Positions 1 to 8,239 of a stretch of DNA of 12,845 nucleotides are shown here, piece by piece. A program made the translations under genes and the position numbers. Source of the DNA: Euperipatoides rowelli (lineage: Eukaryota > Onychophora > Udeonychophora > Euonychophora > Peripatopsidae); the NCBI GenBank assembly GCA_003024985.2, contig PXIH01S0009388.1; one strand, written 5' to 3'. Numbering within the stretch: position 1 is the stretch's first letter; the number at the start of each line of letters is the position of its first letter. The notes beneath the pieces are model-generated. The model was not told where the DNA came from and did no database searches. It saw nothing but the letters and a program-made list of their open reading frames with translations.

Positions 1-95
1 TAGAGAATTAATAGGGCGTTTTTCAACGACTTTGGAGTGGAATTGCTAATTGATTTTGGGCGTCTCTCAGTCGACTTTGGAGTGGAAAGGGTTAA
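1..95. mobile_element. piggyBac-like element, one terminus (truncated by window edge)
   Basis: The stretch ends in TGGAGTGGAAAGGG (78-91) followed by TTAA (92-95). This is exactly the right-hand terminus of the complete MITE at 2332-2568. piggyBac superfamily elements have short CCC-starting terminal repeats and duplicate TTAA on insertion, so this is read as the inner part and outer end of a related copy. Inside it, a block of about 45 bp is repeated: CGACTTTGGAGTGGAA occurs at 27-42 and again at 73-88, each preceded by a GGGCGT..TCA-type stretch. Such repeats beside the terminus are common in cut-and-paste elements as transposase-binding sites. The other terminus lies outside the window, so the length is unknown. 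Confidence 0.6.
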
Positions 96-274
96 AAGAC
101 AAAATAGTTTAGCATTTATCGACATAATTTTTGCACAGTGACTATAATAGTTGATCAATTTCAAACATTGTGTGAGTTTATGCTTGTTAACCTAAATAAT
201 TAAACTTTGGAAATTTATTTATGCTTTATAGTTTTGCAATATGGTGAAGGAAAAATTTCGGACAGAAATAGAAA

Positions 275-570
275 GTCAACAACATGTTACAACTTGTGCT
301 ATGCTGGCTGCATCACATTGAAAACAATGTGTTCTTAAAAAAAAGTGACGATAATTCAATCGCACGCTACCTCTACTATTTTTAAAGAATGCTCTCCCCT
401 GAAAGCCAACTTGCACTATCGCGAGTTGATTTTTTTCCAGTTGAGATCTTCCCATTGAAAGCGTGATATTACCGTCCATGTAATGCAGACTTTATCATTC
501 TCAACTATACCGAGAAATGCGTATGTGTTTTAAAAATAATATCGCACCACACAGCGACGTATTTTATTTA
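275..570 (-). repeat. Diverged interspersed repeat, copy 1 (possible non-autonomous DNA transposon)
   Basis: On the minus strand this block shares an ordered set of motifs with 6650-6905: a TTTTTAAAACRY-type stretch followed by GCATT, then an ATTRGAATTA-like stretch, a run of eight or nine T, and CATTGTTTTCAWTG. GCACCACACAG is also present in both copies (543-553 here on plus; on minus near 6866-6876 in the other). The order is kept, so the two copies are probably old relatives of one short element, perhaps a hAT-type non-autonomous element; that class is a guess. The open frame across 276-479 on minus is treated as chance inside the repeat, because it resembles nothing recognised and the other copy is not open. 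Confidence 0.35.
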
Positions 571-877
571 TTTTTAATTTCCAAATAATCATTCTTCACT
601 CATTGAGAAGTGGTCTACCAGAATGGATTATATAAAATATAAATATAAAACAACATATAAATAAAATATTAAAAAAAAAACAAATGTAAATAAAGTAACA
701 ACAGTATATACTGTAAGTTGTAAATACAGTAGATGACACGTGATATAGCTTAGCTTTTAACCAATAACAGCAATGGTGACAGCTGTCTAGCTCACTTAAT
801 ACCCTTGGGATTCCTCTAGTCCACAACATTTAAGCGAGCTGACTCAGTCCCCTTTTCAGATCAAGCTGAAAAAAAAT
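567..877. other. AT-rich stretch, no gene seen
   Basis: Low-complexity A/T with many ATAAA and TATA-like words. The minus-strand open frame over 596-829 is dominated by Phe/Tyr/Ile/Cys, as expected for chance translation of A/T-rich DNA. Confidence 0.5.
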
Positions 878-953
878 CTGTTTCCATGATAAATTATCGA
901 GCTGAATGGGTTCGATCTGACTCGGATCGAGCTATAAGTGCCCATGGAAACAG
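878..953. repeat. Inverted repeat, 76 bp, possible MITE core or cruciform
   Basis: CTGTTTCCATG at 878-888 is matched perfectly by CATGGAAACAG at 943-953. Inside the arms the similarity continues imperfectly (TTATCGAGCT near 894-903 against the complement of 928-938), and a smaller TTCGATC / GATCGAG pairing lies in the middle. CGAGCT also occurs as a direct repeat (898-903, 928-933). The block is visibly richer in G/C than its flanks. It may be a palindromic DNA-transposon remnant; no flanking target duplication was found. Confidence 0.5.
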
Positions 954-1278
954 ACTGAATGAATTTTGTCGAGAATCATAAAACTCTTTAAAATGAATGA
1001 AATGCTATGCTCAATATGATTGATTTATTTTATTTTCTTTGAAAATTCATATACAGTACAAATTACAATTAATTTTTTTTTTCTAAAAATACCTTTATTT
1101 ATCTAAGTTTTTATACAAACATTATATAAAGACAAATATAAGAAAAAATGTCTTATTTTCTATTTATAATATTCACAATAATAAAACTGAGTTAAGAGTT
1201 TATGCTGGTAATATAAAATATACAGATACTGTATAGGTACATACTAGAAACATAATACACAATCATCAATGATTGGTA
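954..1278. other. AT-rich stretch, no gene seen
   Basis: No supported coding region or structured repeat. There are homopolymer runs of T near 1074-1082 and scattered ATATAA words. Confidence 0.5.
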
Positions 1279-1400
1279 AGTTACTTTTTAAAAGTAACTA
1301 AATACAAGTTAAAATCACTTGCCAAAAAAGTAACTAATTACAAGTAAAATCGCTTCAAGAAAAAAGTAACTTATTACAGTTACAGTTACAATTACAATTA
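1279..1400. repeat. Perfect palindrome plus degenerate tandem repeat of about 36 bp
   Basis: Positions 1279-1299 form a perfect odd palindrome: AGTTACTTTT, a central T at 1289, then AAAAGTAACT. It leads into about three copies of a 36 bp unit starting near 1288, 1324 and 1360, each built from AAAAGTAACT, then an ATTACA-type stretch, and in the first two copies an AAATCRCTT stretch. The third copy decays into a TTACAGTTACAATTACAATT run. GTAACT-rich arrays like this occur in animal DNA-transposon remnants, but the family is not assigned here. Confidence 0.6.
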
Positions 1401-2236
1401 TTTTCACGGTCCTAGTCAATAATTTAAAAAAAATTAAATTATTATTTTTAAAACGAAGTGCTAAATAATAATAAAGAAAAAATGAATCTTTGAAATAAAT
1501 AGATAATAAAACAGGATTACCAGTACTATAATATAAAACCATGAGTTGGTCATAAGTGATATCAAACTACCAAAAATATTGTTAAGAGTTATAACCTTTT
1601 AGTCGTGGATGAATGGTAGGCCAATTCTATAAAGGCCAATGAATGGAATTATAATAAGGCTATTGTCCAAAAAGGGAATGCTGAAATCACTGTAAGGTTA
1701 TGGGGGTGATTTCTAAAGGAATAAAATAGAATTTATACAGCAGGATAATTTATAATAGAATCAGTTTAATGCAATCGATATACAAACTTAGCAAAAGCTT
1801 AAGATCATATTAAATCAATATAAAAATCGATTATAAAAATAAACTACATAAATACGTTTGTAAAATGTGTGTGTTTGTGTGTGCGGATGTATAAAAGATA
1901 GATGTGTGATGCAGATTTATTATAGCGCTATTGCTTAATGACTATGTCCGGACTAATGAAATGTTTATTGTGATAGCATAATTTGAAAGCTTTGTTTATT
2001 AGGAAATAATGTTTATACCTTGAACTGGAAGGCTAAGCATCTCTGTGAATGAAGAATGAAATAGGTGTAAGAATTCTTATCCTTCAGTGTAGAATTTACT
2101 GTCGGTTTAAGTTCCAAGTAAGTTATTCAGATGAATGGAGAATAGTAAACAGAACATTTCCAAGTCTGCATTGTAAGTTAAAAATAACAAATGAATCCAT
2201 TGACAGGGTGCATCTTATTTTATTGTATGTATAAAA
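1401..2236. other. AT-rich stretch with a short TG microsatellite, no gene seen
   Basis: A short interrupted (TG)n run lies at about 1866-1883. A small inverted repeat, GAAATCAC / GTGATTTC, lies in about 1683-1717. The plus-strand open frame at 2049-2234 (61 codons) has no recognisable domain, signal peptide or flanking splice signals and is not called. Confidence 0.5.
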
Positions 2237-2298
2237 CTGGATTATTTACTGTTGATTTAATTTCAAAGCTGGATAAATAACTGTTGATTTAATTTTCG
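2237..2298 (+). repeat. Tandem duplication, two copies of a 30-32 bp unit
   Basis: CTGGATTATTTACTG at 2237 and CTGGATAAATAACTG at 2269 each start a copy. Both continue with TTGATTTAATTT. The copies differ at a few positions only, so the duplication is local and fairly recent. Confidence 0.7.
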
Positions 2299-2331
2299 AT
2301 TGTAATAATTACAGGTGTGTGTGTAGAGGGC

Positions 2332-2568
2332 TTAACCCTTTCCACTCCACTGACGGTTATATTAAGACATTTTTTCTTTAGAATTCATCAGTTCAACAAT
2401 CATTAGCAGCCTCAAAAATGCTTAAAATTTAATAAATTTATTTCAAAGGGACTAAAATATATATATTTTTAATTATACCAAATGATTTAAAAAAAAAACT
2501 AAAATTAATATTAGGGGATTTAAAAGAATGCAATCAATGCAATTTTAATGTGGAGTGGAAAGGGTTAA
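2332..2568. mobile_element. piggyBac-type MITE, complete, TTAA-bounded
   Basis: The element starts with TTAA (2332-2335) and CCCTTTCCACTCCA (2336-2349), and ends with the exact complement TGGAGTGGAAAGGG (2551-2564) and TTAA (2565-2568). A perfect 14 bp terminal inverted repeat starting with CCC, plus a TTAA target duplication, is the signature of the piggyBac superfamily. The interior is about 200 bp of AT-rich DNA with no coding capacity, so it is non-autonomous and would need a transposase from elsewhere. The perfect termini suggest relatively recent insertion. The partial copy at 1-95 has the same terminus, so this is a multicopy local family. The target before insertion was apparently GAGGGC-TTAA-TCC, directly beside the inverted-repeat element that begins at 2571. 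Confidence 0.85.
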
Positions 2569-2684
2569 TCCTTACACACAACAATTTATTCGCTTATCTG
2601 GTCTGACGATGAGGTTTGACAGATAGATTATTGTGTGTATGGTCCTGTCTGTAATTAAATTGCAACAACATGATCGTGTCTGTG

Positions 2685-2707
2685 GTCGCCTGGCACTGTC
2701 AGGCGAC
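2685..2707. repeat. Perfect 8 bp stem hairpin inside the TIR element
   Basis: GTCGCCTG (2685-2692), a 7-base loop, then CAGGCGAC (2700-2707). The stem is strongly G/C in otherwise A/T-rich surroundings, and lies in a run of GTCTG-rich words (about 2644-2732) close to the left terminus. It may be a subterminal recognition structure; no function is shown. Confidence 0.6.
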
Positions 2708-3144
2708 TCGGTCTGAAGCCATACCGTGTCTGAGAGTGTATGGCATGGTCGCTTATTGTTTATGTGATACCTACGATGTACACAAGGAAAACAATTGTTA
2801 ATTACAAAACATAATTCCAAAATTCCACTCACTGTTGTAAATTTGATTCATAACGTAATATTTTGCATCTATGAATGCCCTAAATATTTTTCAGTTTATT
2901 GTTAATAGTTTTATTAAATTTCATAACTAATATTTTTTCTAAAAAATAATTTATATTTTAATTATAATATGAATAAATAATATTACTTATTTAAAAATTA
3001 CAAACATTATTTGAGGCTTTATTAATTCAAGGACAGTATTGAAATCATATTCATTCATTCGTAAAAAATTCAAAAAGTCTTTTGGCACATTCAGCCTTAA
3101 TTCATTTAATAATATCAAACTGGAACTGGGACAGAGAGTGTGTA

Positions 3145-3272
3145 TGTTAAATAACTAAGAGAGAAAGAAATAGCCCTATAACAGCTAAGAAAATGTATTT
3201 TGTTTGTTTTTTTTAAAACACAATTTCTCATCTACAACCATCTATGTCTCTCTCTCTTTTTGTTATTTAAGA
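3145..3272. repeat. Imperfect inverted repeat in the interior of the TIR element
   Basis: GTTAAATAACTAAGAGAGA at about 3145-3163 pairs imperfectly with the complement of about 3241-3272 (TCTCTCTCTC, then TTGTTATTTAAG). It lies near the middle of the 2571-3595 element and may be part of a fold-back structure. Confidence 0.4.
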
Positions 3273-3595
3273 GCAGAAATCCTCAAAACTTTATTACTAC
3301 ACTTTTGTATAAAAAAAATAGTTTTTGACTAAATCGTCTCTCTTTGTAAACAACCGTCTATATTTTTATTAAGTTTGGAAACATTAAAAAAAATAGCGTT
3401 CTGGTAATATCTTGTAATTTATGATAAACTCATATTTATTTACTATAAATTTAATATAAATTAAATACAAAATGTACTGTATCTAGACCATGTCTGTACA
3501 TAAATCGTTATGTGTATGGAGTACAATTTCTTCAGATCGCGTCTGTCAACGATTTATCGTCAGACCAGATCGGCGAACAAATCGTTGTGAGTATA

Positions 3596-4104
3596 GGGGG
3601 CTTTAGTTTCCTCACTACACATTTTGATATTTCTAAGACTGTTAATCACTTGATTTTCAGCATGGTGAAAAGCGAAGATAAATTTTGTCTTCCATTGCTG
3701 AAATCATTCCTGGTCTTTGGGCTGGCAGCATCTGATGTTTTCTAGCAACAATGACTTGTTAGAGATGCGCACGTTTGTCTTTAGCTATCACACAATGCTA
3801 AATGTATTTTAAAAGTTAAAATAATAATTTTATGTAATAATTGAACTATAAATATTTTTTGTAAGATAATTGTGATTATAATGTTGAAGGTTAGGAAATA
3901 AAAATGATTTGTTTGTTTATATGAAATGTAATAATAATTATAATAATTTTGTTTTTTAATTTAATAAAATCAAATTTAATAATATTTAAAGTATTTTGAA
4001 TTAAGCTTTTGCATATAATTAAATGCTAATTAATCTCATTGGTTTCTTTAAATATTTTAATAAATAAAAATCAAACTGGACTCAGCTCAGGACCAGGGTT
4101 CCCA
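3596..4104. other. AT-rich stretch, no gene supported
   Basis: A splice-acceptor-like TTGATTTTCAG ends at 3660 and is followed by an open stretch to the TAG at 3743-3745. No frame continues beyond that point and no protein family is recognised. The rest is A/T-rich spacer. Confidence 0.4.
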
Positions 4105-4175
4105 TTACATTCTTAAATTGTATCATTCCTGAAATGTGTAAATCAAACCCTTGTAAATCAAAAATTTCCTTCACT
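4105..4175 (+). repeat. Dispersed repeat, copy A (GTAAATCAAA-type)
   Basis: ATTCCTGAAATGTGTAAATC followed by AAACCCTTGTAAATCAA resembles 8240-8295, where ATTCCAAAAACATGTAAATC is followed by AAATCCATGTAAATTAA. Each copy contains two GTAAATYAA words about 16-17 bp apart. The copies are diverged and the element type is unknown. Confidence 0.45.
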
Positions 4176-4315
4176 GGACAGCTGCTATATTGGAATAAAA
4201 ATGGCTACCAATTGTATTTATTTGAACTGGTGTACCTCATAAATGTTTTGGTCACCAGTAATTTTAGTCATTGGTTCAAATTGTTCAGGTAATCATAAAC
4301 CAGAGAGTATGAAGA

Positions 4316-4760
4316 TTTTTTTTTTATTATCATCATTGGTTGCGTTTTCCGAGGTGGAGTTTCACGTTCATGGATCGCCAACGATTTCTATCTTGATATC
4401 TTATTTTTAATATTGAGAATTGCCTGATGTTAGTCCAGTCCTTGAAGTCATCCAACCATTCTCTTGTCCTCCTTCTTTTTTCCCTTTCTGTCCATCCCTC
4501 AAATGTTGTTACTAATCTAATTCCTGCAGATTATCTCAAGTCTTGCCCGGCATATTTCCATTTCCTTTTCTTTACGTCATCAAAAAAAACTATAACCATC
4601 ACCCCATTTGCTCATTTCTGATAATATCTGTCCATTTTATTTTCAACATTCTTCTTGCACACCAGATATCAAAAGCTTTGATCTTCTTTTCTAAGTCTTT
4701 GGTTAAAGTCCAAGTCTCACATCCATATAGAAAACTGACCAAACATAGCATTTTAACATC
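4316..4760 (-). pseudogene. RTE-type non-LTR retrotransposon (LINE), 3' terminal fragment with frameshifts
   Basis: Read on the minus strand, the translation 4756-4602 contains LYGCETWTLTKDLEKKI and, a little further on, WCARRMLKI. These are typical of the C-terminal part of RTE/BovB-like LINE polyproteins, often labelled craniofacial-development-protein-2-like in animal annotations. After a frame change the minus strand continues with REWLDDFKDW, then DRNRWRSM and LHLGKRNQ, and ends in a stop at 4335-4333. That matches the usual C-terminal end of these proteins. The stop is followed by TGATAAT and ten A (minus), the expected A-rich 3' tail. Reverse transcriptase and endonuclease domains are absent, so this is a 5'-truncated dead copy, as usual for LINEs. 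The N at 4774 and an (ATT)n-like run near 4806-4820 lie by the 5' boundary, which is uncertain. Confidence 0.8.
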
Positions 4761-4894
4761 TTCAATTTTAAATGNTCTTAACAATGGAGTATGCAAATAA
4801 GGATATATTATTATTATTATTCTCTTAAGCACAGTAGTATTGATGTTATGAATCATACTACAATATTACTTATTGTAGTTTTAAATACTATCTT

Positions 4895-5330
4895 GTAGAA
4901 TTCTGGTATTGTAGCCCCTTTGTTCCTTTCAAAAACATCATTAAATTGTATTCACCATCCTTCCAAAATAGTCTTTTCTTGTTGATCTTATTCCCATGTA
5001 ATATTTTTGTGTCATTCTAGTTCATTTTATGTCCTAACTTCTGTCCATGTTCAGCTATGGCTGACATTCCTTGTTCCAAAAGGTCATTTTGTTTGGCCAA
5101 TAGGCTATATAATATAATACTTTATTACAATGACCACATTGATTGAGCATACTACAAAGACTTGTTCTCAGTTGGTATGAGGTCATTTGGCTCGAAGACC
5201 AATTGTCTGAGAGTTCTGATAGGTTTAAATGAAGTGTGAATGTTGTATTTTTTTAATATTCTATTCACAGATTCACTTATTCCTTTGATGTATGGCAGAT
5301 ATACGTGAGGCAATTTCTCATCCCAAGGTA
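4895..5330 (-). pseudogene. Penelope-like element fragment (end of RT plus GIY-YIG endonuclease), decayed
   Basis: Penelope-like retroelements encode a reverse transcriptase followed by a GIY-YIG endonuclease. On minus, 5325-5152 reads WDEKLPHVYLPYIKGISE, then NIHTSFKPIRTLRQL. This matches the characteristic linker between RT and GIY-YIG (LPYxKGISE...F+P.RTL). After a stop, another frame gives CGHCNKVLYYIAYW (about 5140-5099), the place of the Cys-containing GIY-YIG start. A further shift leads to SAIAEHGQKLGHKMN (about 5066-5022) and then DTKILHG, the C-terminal endonuclease block with the SxxAEH...GH core. There are at least two frame changes and several stops, so it is dead. It has lost the RT core and is 5'-truncated. 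Its upstream end meets an opposite copy at 5353. Confidence 0.75.
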
Positions 5331-5352
5331 TGTTGTTTGTCTTCTGTCTTAA

Positions 5353-5560
5353 GTGTTTATCCACAAACCAGTCAAAGTAATTAAGACACTGATTAAAGAG
5401 CACAAATATTGTGTCGGGAAAGACCAATGAGTCAGCAAAGCTGAATATGGACAGAAGTTTGGACATAAAATGAACTGGGATGACATAAAAAATATTACAT
5501 ACTTCTATACAAGAGGGGAACTTCTGTTTTGTCAATCTACATATTGGAAATTTCCTGGTT
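5353..5560 (+). pseudogene. Second Penelope-like fragment (GIY-YIG part), opposite orientation
   Basis: On plus, one frame from 5353 reads KPVKVIKTLIKEHKYCVGKDQ (written here as KPVKVIKTL / IKEHKYCVG), has a stop at 5428-5430, then continues VSKAEYGQKFGHKMNWDDIK (5431-5490). This is the same GIY-YIG C-terminal block as in the minus-strand fragment, more intact here because the Trp after HKMN is kept. DNA at 5440-5500 matches the complement of 4996-5055 with only about five substitutions and one indel by eye, so the two copies belong to one family. The frame stays open to about 5630 but stops resembling the family after about 5560. A long minus-strand open frame across 5152-5634 exists only because it runs antisense through this copy. 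Confidence 0.7.
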
Positions 5561-5973
5561 TTTTCATAATAGTAATATTTCATTTTTCCATTATTTTTAT
5601 AATAATTATTCGGTTTCCTTGTATGTTTTGACATTGAACTTGGTTAATTTCGAGCCATGTTTGACATTAAAGATGCAGGTGCATTTCTGATTGAAAGCTT
5701 ATCCCCTAATCTTGTGAAATGTATGTTTAAGGGCATGGTTGCTCACTAAGGGCTCATTCCCAATTTTTAAACACTTTTAACCATTCCTAAGAAATAAGTT
5801 GCACATTCAAGTAATGGTGTATTTGCTATTTTTCTTCCTTTTGATCATTTATTAGATATAACATGACAAGCTCACAGGTAAAAACAGAAAAACAAAATGT
5901 TAACGAAATGTTTATTTTAATTAATGTTCTCTCTTTAATGCATAGTGACACACATCCATGAAGAGAACTATAG
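5561..5973. other. AT-rich stretch, no gene seen
   Basis: Contains no recognisable coding similarity on either strand. It might include 3' sequence of the plus-strand Penelope-like fragment, but this cannot be shown from one copy. Confidence 0.4.
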
Positions 5974-6009
5974 ACACTAGTCCTCTAGTGTTGGTCGAAA
6001 TTCGACCAA
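5974..6009. repeat. Two adjoining perfect hairpins
   Basis: ACACTAG (5974-5980), loop TCCT, CTAGTGT (5985-5991). This is followed at once by TTGGTCGAA (5991-5999), a central A (6000) and TTCGACCAA (6001-6009). The stems are 7 and 9 bp with no mismatch, and the last base of the first stem is the first of the second. Such paired palindromes could be ends of a palindromic mobile element or cruciform-forming sites; no protein-binding role is shown. Confidence 0.7.
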
Positions 6010-6649
6010 TAAGAAATTCCTTTGTAAAAAACCGCCACTCCTGTGTAAAAAGCAGCCACAACGCTAAACAATGAATGTTTTAATTTTATATATAAATTTC
6101 AGCTCATTGCACTCCCTCTCCATATAAACTTTAACTCTGCCAAATCTCACAGTCCTCCACGCGCCCAATATGCTTAAAAAGGGATCCAAAGTTTTCCCTT
6201 CACGTATTAATATCAAGATAAATGAATAGTGCATAATAACAAAGAAACATGACTTTTCTTCATCTAATTTTCTTAAAAAAAATACCTTTATTCTCAACCA
6301 ATCAGGAAGAGCTGACTTTGAAAACAAATTTATTCATTACAAACTTCTCCATGGCTCTTTCATTTAAAAATGTTATTATTAATAAAGAATTGATCTTTAT
6401 GGAATTTAAAAAAGATTTATATTCCACTACTGCATTTCTAATGTACATGTTGCTGCCCTCTATTGACGTAATTATAAGAAAAATAAAAAATCGTTACAAA
6501 TCAGGTTGCTTATTTTATTTATGTGATTACATTGAGTTGTTTATCAAAAGCCATTAAAATTTAGGAAAACAAAACTATTTTCAAACAAATTTTCCATTCA
6601 CATCTCTTGATGAATTGCTGCAGGCAGGAAATGGAAAGGTAGATATCAA
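6010..6649. other. No supported gene
   Basis: Open frames at 6064-6327 (minus) and 6249-6557 (plus) overlap each other. Both are rich in Phe/Ile/Lys and match no family I recognise. The sequence around 6100-6190 is slightly richer in C/G than the surroundings but gives no recognisable protein. No splice-signal pair supports either frame. Confidence 0.4.
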
Positions 6650-6905
6650 CACACTATAACTCGCGTTGTGTCGTCTTTCAATGAAAACAATGTTTAAAAA
6701 AAAAGCTGTGTTAATTCTAATGCAAGGTACCGCTCCAAGGTTTAAAACATGCTTCATATTTTATTCCACCACTGACCAATGCAGTCCAATGCAAATCAAT
6801 ATTTTTTCTGTGTCACCTCCCATAGAATGCTATACGTTTTAAAAATTGTTTGCATTACTGTGTGGTGCCGTGAGTAAGAAATACGTGCAATGTGGCACTG
6901 GCCTT
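6650..6905 (-). repeat. Diverged interspersed repeat, copy 2
   Basis: Relative of the repeat at 275-570, same orientation. The shared anchors on plus are TGAAAACAATGT followed by a run of A at about 6680-6704, CGTTTTAAAAATT at about 6836-6848 and CTGTGTGGTGC at about 6859-6869. It finishes near GTGCAATGTGGCACTG (about 6886-6901). The complement of that end begins CAGTGCCACAT, which resembles hAT-type termini (CAGNG start), but no matching opposite terminus or 8 bp duplication was found. The element class remains open. Confidence 0.35.
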
Positions 6906-8110
6906 ATGCGTAACTCAAATTATTCCCCTGCCATGCAAATAACTCTGTTACATGCTTGCACAGAACAAATATTAAAAAAAAACCAATGCAAAATGTGAAC
7001 AATTGAAATAGCTTTTATTTTCTGTCTATATATTTCAATAAAGGCTAGGATTGAAATTTAATGCTACATCTTTAAATTTAATAATACCTAGCTGGCAATT
7101 TAAAATGACTAATATGATGCATCAATACCAAAAAAAAAAAAAAAAATTAAAAAAATTGCAATACTTCAGACATCAAATAAAGATTTCTAATGATAACTAC
7201 AGTATATCTGTTGGCTATTTTAGATTAAATACTTTCAAAATTCCTCCCTTCTTTCTGGTAGTTCATGAAAGCAGATGAATCAATTTTATTTGTCAGAAAT
7301 TCTCACTCATAATTGAATATGATGGCAATAGATACTTTCAGAATGAGAAAACTACAGTTTAGTCTATACTGCACATAAAAATGAGAAATTATAATTAAAA
7401 AAAAAAGTATTCTAACAGCATTTTTCAGAAATTGTCAATCTTATATAATAAAAATTAAGTAATTCGCCAAATGTAAAAAAAAAATTGAGCTATTTGGTGT
7501 AAAATAAAAATCTCCCATCAAAGACATAAACCACCAAAAGCAATAAATCAATGAAAGTAGAGGAAGAAAACTTAATGCATAATCAAAAATAAATTGATAT
7601 AAAATTTTATGTCTGAAATAAAATTTATAATGGAGAATTAATAATCATCAAACCATCACAACTTAATATCTCTAGCAGAAACCAGACGTTAGTTCAGTGT
7701 CTGTCTGTCTTTAGAATCAACCTTTATTTTTTATTTCCTTTCATGTTTCGAAAAGTACCCAAATGATGTATTATCAGAGGTGACGAGATTAGGGAAAGTG
7801 ATGAAAATAAAAACAGCATTTATTTTATTCTATTTACTATTGTTAACCTCTTGTTAGGATAATTTGTTAAAAATTATGGGCAATAATGTGGATGGGTGGA
7901 TTTGAATTTAGATTAATAGACATAAAATTTAATCATAAAAAACCATTCCCATAAATAATTTGAATCAATTTGTACTAAATAAATGAATTAATTTCTCTCA
8001 GACTATCATAACATTAACAAAAGTATAGAAGATTAATGACTTCTTTATTTTGACAGATTTTCATTGTCTTATTTTTATTGTAAATCAAGTACCGTATATA
8101 CTTCGTACAT
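6906..8110. other. AT-rich stretch with poly-A run, no gene seen
   Basis: A run of 17 A lies at 7130-7146, with further A-rich DNA behind it and short (GTCT)n at about 7699-7711. The plus-strand open frame at 7051-7278 runs straight through the poly-A run (giving a poly-lysine stretch) and is not credible. No coding similarity was seen elsewhere on either strand. Confidence 0.5.
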
Positions 8111-8122
8111 ATTATTATTACG

Positions 8123-8173
<51 letters not shown>

Positions 8174-8178
8174 TTATT
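8111..8178 (+). repeat. (ATT)n microsatellite
   Basis: About 20 ATT units, interrupted by ACGGT near 8120 and by a TTTT slip near 8163. The word ACCGTATATACTT just upstream (about 8091-8103) resembles the edge of repeats seen in many animal genomes, so the array may have grown at the tail or edge of an older element. Confidence 0.85.
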
Positions 8179-8239
8179 TTGCAAACCATGTTATTTCAAA
8201 TGATTGAACGTGTAATCTGAGAAGTGGAAGTAGTATTTC

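Larger units (their letters stand above)
2571..3595. mobile_element. 1.0 kb terminal-inverted-repeat element (superfamily unknown)
   Basis: The left end (2571-2623) and the complement of the right end (3542-3595) match over about 53 bp, with an identical 15 bp core ATCTGGTCTGACGAT and shared outer CTYACAAC and inner TTGACAGA segments. Related words also recur inside each end: on plus, motifs like AATCGTTRTGTGTATGG lie near 3503-3520 and 3580-3597, and a diverged form lies near 2626-2641. The interior of roughly 900 bp is AT-rich and carries no reading frame of note, so the element is non-autonomous or decayed. No target duplication was found, so it is not assigned to a superfamily. The left terminus lies 2 bp from the piggyBac MITE. 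Confidence 0.6.

Noticed and set aside
276-479. Minus-strand 67-codon open frame
   Set aside because: It lies within a repeat with a relative at 6650-6905 where the frame is not kept, so it is probably chance.
1279-1400. CRISPR-like array
   Set aside because: The units are degenerate and contiguous with no unique spacers, and the sequence is eukaryotic in character.
3512-3745. Plus-strand 77-codon open frame with an acceptor-like TTTTCAG at 3660
   Set aside because: Its first third is the terminal repeat of the TIR element. After the acceptor the frame ends within 30 codons, and no family is recognised.
6064-6557. Overlapping open frames on both strands
   Set aside because: Low-complexity composition, mutual overlap and no recognised motif or splice support.
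7051-7278. Plus-strand open frame
   Set aside because: It runs through a 17-A homopolymer; the poly-lysine block is a composition artefact.
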